From: Bacteroidota bacterium | GTDB taxonomy: Bacteria > Bacteroidota > Ignavibacteria > Ignavibacteriales > Melioribacteraceae | Direction of reading: 5' to 3' | Assembly: GCA_023397505.1 (NCBI GenBank) | Contig: JAEWUC010000008.1 | Location: 62,001-126,000, forward strand | DNA: 64,000 bases | Shown: piece by piece, positions 54,607-61,845 of the stretch | Position numbering within the stretch: position 1 is the first letter of the stretch | How the letters are laid out: each line of letters starts with the position of its first letter | The notes under the pieces: model-generated | What the model was told of the DNA's origin: nothing | The model's input: only the letters and a program-made list of their open reading frames with translations | Database searches by the model: none | Position numbers and translations under genes: made by a program

Positions 54607-55818
54607 TTAAAAGTTAGCCACCGCCATTAGATACAACCACGTTGAAGTATCTTTACCCCTGCGCTCTTTAAAAATATCGCCGGGCATAAACATGGAGGCG
54701 CCGCCTTCAAATGTTATGCTTGAATTGTATTTGTAGCTTGCAACAAGATCAATTTCACTTCCAAAGTTTTTAGATGTTGATCCGTTAATAAGTCCGTAAT
54801 CTTCATTTGCTTGAAATACATGGAAATGTAAATTTATTTTAAGGGGCGTGATGGGGCTAAATCCAACTTTGCCGACAACATCCATAATACCAAGTCCGTA
54901 AGTGTCGTTAACAAGATTTACAAAATAATCCATGTATCCAAAATATTTGTGACCTGTTCCGTAAAGAGAAGCATATGTTTTATAGTCGTCGTCGGCAGGG
55001 TTGTCATCACCGCTTGTATAATCGATCTGTGCGCCGATAAATGGTTTTAAATCGCTTTCAAATGTATAATTGGCAGCGTATGAAAGTATGAAAGCAGATA
55101 CAGTCTGGTTTCTATTGCCTGCAAAAATTTTTCCCGCTTGATATCCGGCGTCAATTTCATGATCGAAATTTCCGAGTGTTCCTTTTACATATGTTCCAAA
55201 GGTGAAGCGGCTTAACAAATCTGTCGGGCTGGATCTCTGCCAAATAATCAGCGGTTGAATCTTGTAGTTTTTTAATCCGCCGATATCAAAACTTAATCCG
55301 TAAACAGACTGATCTAAAGAATCGCCAAAGTTGGATTTTTCAAATTCTTTTAGCGCGAAGAAATCAATATTCACAGCATCGGTTTTTAAAGTAAAAATAC
55401 CACCGCCGAAAGCTCTTCCGACATTATTCCAATTAACCGCCCCGATAAAACGTTCGGAACCGTAAGAGACCTCCATTCTTCCTAGCTTTACATCAACCGG
55501 CAAATCAAAAATGTTTTCTACTTTAAAATATGCCTGGTGAAGATCAAGATTTTTTGTGTTGGTTGTTGTTGTTGCTTCTTCGCCGAACGTTCTTGAATCC
55601 TGAATCTGAACAAATCCCGTTAAGTTATCGGAAGGTGAAAAAGACAATCCCAATCTTGTTCTAAAAACGGTAAAAGTATTCGGAAGAGTTGACGATTTGA
55701 AATCTTTGCTGTCCATCTCAAAACGAGGACGAATCTGTGCGGAAAACTTTAATCCCTCTTGTGCGCTTAAATTAACAAACGACAAAACAATAATTGTTAA
55801 CAAAAATAATTTTTTCAT
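54607..55818 (-). CDS. Alginate-export-like outer membrane porin
   Basis: The 403-residue protein has a signal peptide (about 1-20, VNLSAQ) and a barrel rich in alternating strands. The family of 'alginate export domain' porins is supported by LKFSAQIRPRFEMDSKDF, FRTRLGLSFSPSDNLTGFVQ and VDVKLGRMEVSYGSERFIGA. The last residue is Phe (LMAVANF), the usual C-terminal signal for outer membrane barrels. It lies 45 bp after nrfA in the same direction, so it may provide nitrite or ammonium passage across the outer membrane, which is inference. Confidence 0.85.
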   Translation of the reverse strand: MKKLFLLTIIVLSFVNLSAQEGLKFSAQIRPRFEMDSKDFKSSTLPNTFTVFRTRLGLSFSPSDNLTGFVQIQDSRTFGEEATTTTNTKNLDLHQAYFKVENIFDLPVDVKLGRMEVSYGSERFIGAVNWNNVGRAFGGGIFTLKTDAVNIDFFALKEFEKSNFGDSLDQSVYGLSFDIGGLKNYKIQPLIIWQRSSPTDLLSRFTFGTYVKGTLGNFDHEIDAGYQAGKIFAGNRNQTVSAFILSYAANYTFESDLKPFIGAQIDYTSGDDNPADDDYKTYASLYGTGHKYFGYMDYFVNLVNDTYGLGIMDVVGKVGFSPITPLKINLHFHVFQANEDYGLINGSTSKNFGSEIDLVASYKYNSSITFEGGASMFMPGDIFKERRGKDTSTWLYLMAVANF

Positions 55819-55863
55819 TTTATCTCCTATTTTATCTATATACTTAAAGCCAATTACTCAACA

Positions 55864-57351
55864 CTAATAACTAATAAGCGTTCCCTGTCTTTCCTTTGCT
55901 TTTTTATCCCACTCAACCGCTGTGGTTTTTAGAAATTCTTCTTTATCCTTTTTGAGGTCGTTCATATCAAGCCCAATATACTTTTGTGCTTTGTCCTTTG
56001 ACGAAACATCCGGAAGAGCTACGGGATATTTCATTCCGTGTTTTACAAGAACAAGAGCAATTTCTTTTCTCGCTTCTTCAGCTTTTTGTATTGATGTTCC
56101 AAGTACCCGCATTGCTTCAACCGGCGAATGAAAACCTACACCGTTTGCGGCGGCAACCCAATCCCATCTCCATTGTGCATGACGGATTAATTTTAAAGCC
56201 GGTTTCATTTCGACTTCTGTTGCGCCATTATCCCACGCAATCTTTGCTTCCATATGAACAGTTGCCAAAGTTTTTTCCGCAAGCTTTCTTAATTCTATAA
56301 TTTTATCCTGACGTTCGTAAACATTGTCTATTAATTTCTGAGTTTTTTCTCTGTGACAAACCTGGCAGGAATTTTCAACATTATTTAGAGGGCTTTGTAC
56401 GTGATGATCTGTAAATTTAACCCCGCCCTCGGTTTTATATGGCATGTGGCAGTCCGTGCAAGAAACTCCGCGGTCGGCATGAACACCCGTCATAAATAAT
56501 TCATAGTCCGGATGTTGTGCTTTCAGCATTGGTGTACGGCTAAGCTGATGCGTCCAATCTGTAAACTCTATTTCATCATAATATTTTTCCATCGCATCTG
56601 CACTGAATCCTTTATCCCACGGGAAGGTTAAATATTTTTCTTCCTTGCCTTTGAAATAATATTCAACATGACACTGAGCGCAAACGAGGGAACGCATTTC
56701 GTTGTGCGTAAAACTTTTTATGTCTTTGCCCTGTCTTTGGAATGCTTCAATTAAAGCAGGGCGCGTGATTCTCAAATCCATTGTTTTTGGATCGTGACAA
56801 TCCTGGCAGCCGATAGGATTAACAACTTCGTGACCAAGATCTTTCCATTTTGATTTGTAGAATTCAGCGACTCCCATTTTTTCCATCATACGCGGTACAT
56901 CGGGACTTTTACACGTCCAGCATGTTGCAGGCTGCGGACTATTTTTATTTCCGCCGGTTCTCAAAATATGTCTTATATCTTTTATTGCATAAGCATGTCC
57001 GCGCGGTGAATTGTATTCTTTAGAGAAAGCATAGCCCGCCCACATAATTACAAGTTCAGGTGAATCTTTTAAATAATCACGCATAACCGATCCCGCGTAT
57101 TTGCTTGCGTAAGTTGTATCAAGGGTTTGTCTGAACGTTTCGTATTCGCGCGGATAATTTTCACCCCAGACTTCGTTGCGTGGTTCCCAATCTGCAATTG
57201 GTTTAACTTGCTGAAGCGTAAATGATTCGCCCCGCCTTTCAATTATAGACGATGCAAGTAATCCGAGTAAAAAAACAACTACAACGGAAACTAAAAATAA
57301 AACCCAGCCAAGCCATGGTTTTTTCTTTAATATTTCTTGAATTGATTTCAT
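55864..57351 (-). CDS. nrfA: Pentaheme cytochrome c nitrite reductase NrfA
   Basis: NrfA reduces nitrite to ammonium with six electrons in the periplasm. The 495-residue protein has an uncleaved-looking membrane anchor (about 14-36) and the diagnostic active-site heme motif CWTCK (144-148, Lys-ligated). Four CxxCH motifs follow at 182-186, 224-228, 298-302 and 329-333. It has no sixth heme motif. KAQHPDYELFMTGVHADRGV is the conserved active-site region with the histidine. It is 19 bp downstream of nrfH and makes the NrfHA complex. Confidence 0.97.
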   Translation of the reverse strand: MKSIQEILKKKPWLGWVLFLVSVVVVFLLGLLASSIIERRGESFTLQQVKPIADWEPRNEVWGENYPREYETFRQTLDTTYASKYAGSVMRDYLKDSPELVIMWAGYAFSKEYNSPRGHAYAIKDIRHILRTGGNKNSPQPATCWTCKSPDVPRMMEKMGVAEFYKSKWKDLGHEVVNPIGCQDCHDPKTMDLRITRPALIEAFQRQGKDIKSFTHNEMRSLVCAQCHVEYYFKGKEEKYLTFPWDKGFSADAMEKYYDEIEFTDWTHQLSRTPMLKAQHPDYELFMTGVHADRGVSCTDCHMPYKTEGGVKFTDHHVQSPLNNVENSCQVCHREKTQKLIDNVYERQDKIIELRKLAEKTLATVHMEAKIAWDNGATEVEMKPALKLIRHAQWRWDWVAAANGVGFHSPVEAMRVLGTSIQKAEEARKEIALVLVKHGMKYPVALPDVSSKDKAQKYIGLDMNDLKKDKEEFLKTTAVEWDKKAKERQGTLISY

Positions 57352-57370
57352 GTTTTATTCCTTTGATTGA

Positions 57371-58003
57371 CTAATTATTTTTTTCGGATTTTATTTCTGC
57401 CGTAAAATCTTCAAGCCATTTTGGCACTACCGTATTTAAAGTTGGAACACGCGCGTACGGAGTTGATGATAAACTGTTTACTCTTCCATGGGGAGTGTTG
57501 CGGTGGCATTCCCAGCAGTATTTTTGTGTTTGATCTTCAACGTTTGCATTGCTGGTAGAACGTAATGCAATTGGGTGAATTAAATTGGAATGACAGCGAA
57601 TGCAGTTTTCTTGAACCGCATCTTTACCTGCTTGTTTAATTTGAATTACTTGCGGTTCCCAGCGCATTGTAAAATATGTTGCGTGGCGTAAACCGTCGTT
57701 TGCTTTAAACCAATATTTGCGAATAAAATTATCTTGCGGAACATGACAATCATTGCATGTTGCAACTTTACCGTGACTTCCGCGCTGCCATGTTGCGTAA
57801 TAACTATTCATAACGTGGCAGTTAACACATGTCTCCGGTTTGTCGGACAAGTACGACACCGCATTTGAAATATAAAAAACATAAATACCGAGACCGGTAA
57901 AAATCCCAAGAACAATTATTACTGCAAAACGCCATTGCGGCGGCGGGATTAATGATTTGAAGAATTTAAAAACTTTATTTGCGCCGGTATTTTTGTGACT
58001 CAT
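57371..58003 (-). CDS. nrfH: Tetraheme quinol dehydrogenase NrfH (NapC/NirT family)
   Basis: NrfH oxidises menaquinol and passes electrons to NrfA. The 210-residue protein has one membrane helix (about 27-50) and four heme motifs: CVNCH (59-63), CNDCH (83-87), CIRCH (134-138) and CWECH (163-167). The start overlaps the NapH-like gene by 29 bp, so translation is coupled. Its place directly before nrfA is standard for the Bacteroidota nrfHA pair. Confidence 0.96.
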   Translation of the reverse strand: MSHKNTGANKVFKFFKSLIPPPQWRFAVIIVLGIFTGLGIYVFYISNAVSYLSDKPETCVNCHVMNSYYATWQRGSHGKVATCNDCHVPQDNFIRKYWFKANDGLRHATYFTMRWEPQVIQIKQAGKDAVQENCIRCHSNLIHPIALRSTSNANVEDQTQKYCWECHRNTPHGRVNSLSSTPYARVPTLNTVVPKWLEDFTAEIKSEKNN

Positions 58004-59099
58004 GGTTTTGTTCCTTTGCAGATTCTTTGTTCAACTTTTTTATATCCGAAGTGCTGGTCGGATGACCGAGCGATTCTATGTTTTTATGAAGCTCCAAGTA
58101 AGTCTCTTTGGGAACATTGTTTTGCCATTTGCCGGTTAATATACCAATTCCGGTTATGGAAATAAAGATTAGAATTACACCGGGGGCAATAAGTTTTTTG
58201 TTTATTGTTTTTTTAGAAAAGATATTTTTCACTTCCAAAGTATCCGCAACGGGGCATGCATCAACGCAGCTTAAACATGAGGTGCATTCATCGGAGCGGA
58301 CGGTTAATACTTTATCAACTTTTATAAACGAAGGACATGCCTTGGCGCAAAGATTACAATCGATACAGCTAACAGGATTTCTTTTAATTTTAGCTGGACT
58401 TAAAAATCCGATCAAACCAAGCAGCGCACCGTAAGGACATAAATACCTGCACCAGAAATTTCTTATTAATATTGATAACACGAAGAGAACGGCAATTACA
58501 ATCAAGGCAAAACGCGAGATATTTGCGAAGAAATACCACATCTTAACATCGGACATTATATTATACGTACCGCTTAAAAAATAATTCAGGGCGATTGCGC
58601 TCATGGAAAAAATCGCATACGCAAAAAAAGCAAGCAAGAGATATTTTAGACTTCGCAGAGGATAATCTAAAAACTTGGGAAGTTTTATTCTTCTTTTGAA
58701 AAGTTTTTTCCACATCCTTTCGCCAAAATCCCCAACAAGTTCGGATAAAAATCCAACCGGGCAAAACCAACTGCAAAATGATTTTCCGAAGACAAACGAC
58801 ACACCGATAATTGCAAGAATAATAAAAAATCCGGCTGGGTGAACGTTGTGTATTTCTCCAGTTTGAAAAAAATATACAACACTCATCAAAGCCGAAATTG
58901 GTAAGAACCCTTCAACTCCCGGGGGACGAAAAGAAGAACCGGCCACGCCATTTGATTCGAGAAAGTTTATGAATAAATAAAACTCTATCCCAATCCAAAT
59001 GCAAAGCAACGCAAAAGCAGATTGCACCCAAAATCTATATTTCTGAATCGGCTTTTCTAAATTCTTAATTATGTTCTTTTTTTCTTTATTCTTTTCCAC
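57975..59099 (-). CDS. NapH/CcoG-like membrane iron-sulfur protein
   Basis: The 374-residue protein starts at a GTG. It has about five membrane helices, two polyferredoxin-type CxxxCP motifs (Cys109/113 in SFCSWFCPVGF; Cys217/221 in FWCRYLCPYGA) and two complete 4Fe-4S clusters (Cys245, 248, 251, 255 and Cys272, 275, 278, 282). This is the layout of NapH, NosR C-terminal and CcoG-like proteins, which feed electrons to periplasmic reductases or assist metal handling. The first gene of the nrf operon, it overlaps nrfH. No good Shine-Dalgarno precedes the GTG; a very short leader follows the predicted start site. Confidence 0.85.
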   Translation of the reverse strand: MEKNKEKKNIIKNLEKPIQKYRFWVQSAFALLCIWIGIEFYLFINFLESNGVAGSSFRPPGVEGFLPISALMSVVYFFQTGEIHNVHPAGFFIILAIIGVSFVFGKSFCSWFCPVGFLSELVGDFGERMWKKLFKRRIKLPKFLDYPLRSLKYLLLAFFAYAIFSMSAIALNYFLSGTYNIMSDVKMWYFFANISRFALIVIAVLFVLSILIRNFWCRYLCPYGALLGLIGFLSPAKIKRNPVSCIDCNLCAKACPSFIKVDKVLTVRSDECTSCLSCVDACPVADTLEVKNIFSKKTINKKLIAPGVILIFISITGIGILTGKWQNNVPKETYLELHKNIESLGHPTSTSDIKKLNKESAKEQNHESQKYRRK

Positions 59100-59107
59100 G
59101 ACGATAA

Positions 59108-59125
59108 ACAGAGTTTAAATTCTGT
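59108..59125 (-). promoter_or_regulatory. Operator-like dyad ACAGA-N8-TCTGT at the nrf promoter
   Basis: On the minus strand ACAGAATTTAAACTCTGT begins exactly four bases after the -10-like TATTTT and ends TCTGTTTA. The same dyad and spacing are at the ferredoxin and nirK promoters (59241-59258, 60202-60219). It would cover the transcription start. Confidence 0.65.
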
Positions 59126-59129
59126 AATA

Positions 59130-59158
59130 AAAATATCGGATTTGCATGTCTTTGTCAA
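59130..59158 (-). promoter_or_regulatory. Promoter of the nrf operon (TTGACA-N17-TATTTT)
   Basis: Minus strand: -35 TTGACA (59158-59153), 17-bp spacer, -10 TATTTT (59135-59130), 31 bp before the GTG start of the NapH-like gene. Confidence 0.65.
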
Positions 59159-59230
59159 ATTAAATGATCGTTAAGTGTAAAAATGCTTTTATTTACGAGC
59201 ATCAAATTTTGTAGAATACTATAATATTCG

Positions 59231-59258
59231 TATTTTAATAACAGACAAAACAATCTGT
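59231..59258 (+). promoter_or_regulatory. -10-like TATTTT and operator-like dyad of the ferredoxin gene
   Basis: TATTTT (59231-59236), four bases, then ACAGA-N8-TCTGT (59241-59258), which extends to the perfect arms TAACAGA / TCTGTTA (59239-59260). The -35 is poor. A TATAAT at 59220-59225 is an alternative -10. The AAGG ribosome site follows directly. Confidence 0.6.
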
Positions 59259-59269
59259 TAAGGTAATAA

Positions 59270-60106
59270 ATGAAAAGAAACATCATATCAATAAATGAGG
59301 ATTTGTGTAACGGCTGCGGTGAATGCGTTCCGGAATGCCATGAAGGAGCGCTTCAAATAATTGACAGTAAAGCCAGGTTGATAAGCGATCTCTTTTGTGA
59401 CGGACTCGGCGCGTGCTTGGGGTTTTGCCCGACGGGCGCGCTTAAAGTTGAAGAACGAGAAGCTGAGCCATATAATGAAAAGAAAGTTATGGAAACAATT
59501 GTACGCGGCGGACAAAATGTTATTAGAGCTCATTTAAAACATTTGAAGGATCACAAAGAATTCGGATTTCTCACAGAGGCAATAGACTATTTAAATGATA
59601 ATAAAATTCCCCTTCCGGTTTTAGAAGAAGAAATACAAAATCATCCGCAGGGATGTTCCGGTTCGCAAGAAAAAACGATTAATAATAAAAACGAAAGAGT
59701 TGAAGAAAGCGGGAAACGAATTTCTCATTTACAGCATTGGCCGATACAGATGCATCTTGTAAATCCTCAAGCGGCATATTATAAAAATTCAGATTTACTT
59801 TTAGCAGCAGATTGCTGTGGATTTGCTTACCCGGATTTTCACAAAGATTTTTTGAAAGACAGAAGTATTGCCATCGCATGCCCTAAACTCGACTCAAACA
59901 AACAAATCTATCTTGAAAAATTAATTTCAATGATTAACGACGCACAGATAAAATCTATAACAGTTTTGGTTATGGAAGTGCCGTGCTGCAGCGGACTGGT
60001 TCAACTAGCAAAACAAGCTCTTGAATTTTCCGGGCAGGAAATAGAATTGCAAGTTTTTGTTGTAAACATCAAAGGCGAAGTGATTAAAAACGTTTTTCTT
60101 AGTTAA
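59270..60106 (+). CDS. Ferredoxin-type 4Fe-4S protein, 278 residues
   Basis: The N-terminal ferredoxin domain has a complete first cluster (Cys13, 16, 19, 23 in LCNGCGECVPECHEG). The second motif is CDGLGACLGFCPTGAL (Cys43, 49, 53), a non-canonical spacing that is conserved in a known family of such proteins. It is followed by VEEREAEPYNEKKV. The larger C-terminal part has paired cysteines (AADCCGFAYPDF, IACPKLDS, MEVPCCSGLVQLA) that could hold further metal. Such proteins often accompany nitrogen-oxide or hydroxylamine reductases, but the activity is unknown. It is divergent from the nrf operon with a shared control region. Confidence 0.8.
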   Translation: MKRNIISINEDLCNGCGECVPECHEGALQIIDSKARLISDLFCDGLGACLGFCPTGALKVEEREAEPYNEKKVMETIVRGGQNVIRAHLKHLKDHKEFGFLTEAIDYLNDNKIPLPVLEEEIQNHPQGCSGSQEKTINNKNERVEESGKRISHLQHWPIQMHLVNPQAAYYKNSDLLLAADCCGFAYPDFHKDFLKDRSIAIACPKLDSNKQIYLEKLISMINDAQIKSITVLVMEVPCCSGLVQLAKQALEFSGQEIELQVFVVNIKGEVIKNVFLS

Positions 60107-60140
60107 CTACAAAGTTATAGTCCACGAAGGATTTGCCATC

Positions 60141-60153
60141 CTTAAATCGGACA
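60141..60153 (+). repeat. Direct repeat CTTAAATCGGACA, copy 1
   Basis: Perfect 13-bp match to 60274-60286, 133 bp downstream. Copy 1 starts inside the hairpin AAGGAT-TTGCC-ATCCTT (60127-60143) just after the ferredoxin gene and upstream of the nirK promoter. Confidence 0.6.
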
Positions 60154-60168
60154 TGCTCGTTTTTTCTC

Positions 60169-60197
60169 TTGACAAATAATAAGAGTCGAGGTATGTT
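60169..60197 (+). promoter_or_regulatory. Promoter of the nirK operon (TTGACA-N17-TATGTT)
   Basis: -35 TTGACA (60169-60174), 17-bp spacer, -10 TATGTT (60192-60197). It has the same -35 and spacer length as the nrf promoter and lies about 119 bp before the chosen nirK start, giving a leader of about 110 nt. Confidence 0.65.
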
Positions 60198-60201
60198 TAT
60201 A

Positions 60202-60219
60202 GCGGAGAAATTAATCTGT
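60202..60219 (+). promoter_or_regulatory. Operator-like dyad GCGGA-N8-TCTGT at the nirK promoter
   Basis: It begins exactly four bases after the -10 (spacer TATA) and ends TCTGTTTAAG. The right arm is perfect; the left arm (GCGGA) matches ACAGA at three of five bases. Position and right arm equal those at the nrf promoter. Confidence 0.55.
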
Positions 60220-60273
60220 TTAAGAATAACAAATAAAAGTAGGTAATTAGTCAAAAAGGAATATTTTTTTATG

Positions 60274-60286
60274 CTTAAATCGGACA
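60274..60286 (+). repeat. Direct repeat CTTAAATCGGACA, copy 2
   Basis: Second perfect copy, inside the nirK leader, 30 bp before the chosen start codon at 60316. Confidence 0.6.
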
Positions 60287-60315
60287 AAATATTCCATATA
60301 ACTTCTGAGGCGTAT

Positions 60316-61845
60316 ATGAAAGAAAAAAATAAATATCATCTTTTGTTTATTCTGACACTTCTACTTGGCTTTATAATTTTTAATGCTTGTGGAAACAACG
60401 AGCCCGACGAAATTATTGGAGAGGAAAAAGCAAAGTTAACCCGTGCGCCGTTTGTTCCACCACCAATCACACGGGACTATTCAACAAAAATAGTTTTAGA
60501 TATGGAAGTGCGCGAACTTGTTAAACCACTATCGGATGGCGTTGAATATGTTTTCTGGACTTTCGGCGGAGATGTGCCCGGAGAATTTATTAGAGTGCGT
60601 GAGGGCGATTTAATAGAGTTTCGTCTTCATAATCATCCATCAAGCAAACTTCCGCATAATATAGATCTTCATGCAGTTACCGGTCCCGGCGGAGGAGCTG
60701 AATCTTCTTTTACCGCACCGGGGCACACATCTGTATTTTCATTCACAGCAAAAAATGCGGGGCTTTATGTTTATCACTGCGCAACAGCACCGGTTGGATT
60801 ACACATCGCAAACGGGATGTACGGATTAATTTTAGTTGAACCGAAAGAGGGTTTGCCTCCGGTAGATAAAGAATATTATGTAATGCAAAGTGAGTTTTAT
60901 ACAGAAGGAAATTACGGCGCTCCCGGACTACAACCGTTTAGTATGGATAAAGCTGTTGAAGAAAATCCGGATTATGTTGTTTTTAATGGAGCGGTCGGTG
61001 CATTGGTTGGCGATAAATCTTTGAAAGCAAATGTCGGCGATAAAATCCGCTTGTATGTAGGCAACGGCGGACCAAACCTTGTTTCTTCATTTCATGTTAT
61101 AGGAGAAATTTTTGATTTGGTTCATACCGAAGGCGGTACAGTGGCAAATCAAAAAAATGTGCAAACCACGTTGGTCCCGGCTGGCGGTTCCGCAATAGTT
61201 GAATTTACTGTTGATGTACCGGGAAGATTTATTCTGGTTGATCACTCAATTTTCCGTGCATTTAATAAAGGCGCGCTCGGCATGCTTGAAGTAAGAGGGG
61301 AAGAGAATGAAAAAATTTATTCTGGTAAACAAGCCGATGAAATTTACGATGGATCTCTTTCGTTAAACAAATCAAACATAAATTCTTTTACGGGAGAATT
61401 TAACTCACAAACGCAGGCAGGCGGTTATGTATCAAAGTTTTCCGATGGTGATGGCTCCGTTGATCCCGAATTGCTAAAGGCGGCAGAATCCGGAAAGAGC
61501 AATTCAAATAAAAAGCCGGATTTCGCAAGCATGGGTCAAAGCATTTATAATCAAACTTGTTTCGCATGTCATCAAGCGGATGGAAAAGGAATTCCGAATG
61601 TCTTTCCGCCGGTTGCAAATTCAGACTGGATTAAGAAAAATAAGGAAGGTTCAATAAAAGCGGTTGTGCACGGCAAACAAGGCGAGATGACGGTAAACGG
61701 AAAAAAATATAACGGTATCATGCCCCCGCAAAATCTAAATGATGAACAGGTTGCCGCGGTACTTACATATGTTTATAAAAAATTCAACAACTCAAACATT
61801 ACGGTTGGTGTTGATGAAGTAAAGAAAGCGAGAAGTTCAAAATGA
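60316..61845 (+). CDS. nirK: Copper nitrite reductase (AniA-type lipoprotein) fused to cytochrome c
   Basis: NirK reduces nitrite to NO. I chose the ATG at 60316 because GAGG precedes it by five bases and MKEKNKYHLLFILTL forms a lipoprotein signal with Cys25 (FNAC). All copper ligands are present in this numbering: type 1 His114, Cys155, His163, Met168; type 2 His119, His154, His310; catalytic Asp117 and His260. The short loop HCATAPVGLHIANGMYG is of the AniA (class II) type. After a linker (about 340-400) a class I cytochrome c domain follows with CFACH (415-419) and Met469. Total 509 residues. nirV overlaps the stop. Confidence 0.96.
   Translation: MKEKNKYHLLFILTLLLGFIIFNACGNNEPDEIIGEEKAKLTRAPFVPPPITRDYSTKIVLDMEVRELVKPLSDGVEYVFWTFGGDVPGEFIRVREGDLIEFRLHNHPSSKLPHNIDLHAVTGPGGGAESSFTAPGHTSVFSFTAKNAGLYVYHCATAPVGLHIANGMYGLILVEPKEGLPPVDKEYYVMQSEFYTEGNYGAPGLQPFSMDKAVEENPDYVVFNGAVGALVGDKSLKANVGDKIRLYVGNGGPNLVSSFHVIGEIFDLVHTEGGTVANQKNVQTTLVPAGGSAIVEFTVDVPGRFILVDHSIFRAFNKGALGMLEVRGEENEKIYSGKQADEIYDGSLSLNKSNINSFTGEFNSQTQAGGYVSKFSDGDGSVDPELLKAAESGKSNSNKKPDFASMGQSIYNQTCFACHQADGKGIPNVFPPVANSDWIKKNKEGSIKAVVHGKQGEMTVNGKKYNGIMPPQNLNDEQVAAVLTYVYKKFNNSNITVGVDEVKKARSSK

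Noticed and set aside
59153..59175. Possible FNR/CRP site (TTTGTCAAATTAAATGATCG)
   Set aside because: The half sites do not fit TTGAT-N4-ATCAA or TGTGA-N6-TCACA; the TGTCAA part is better read as the -35 of the nrf promoter.
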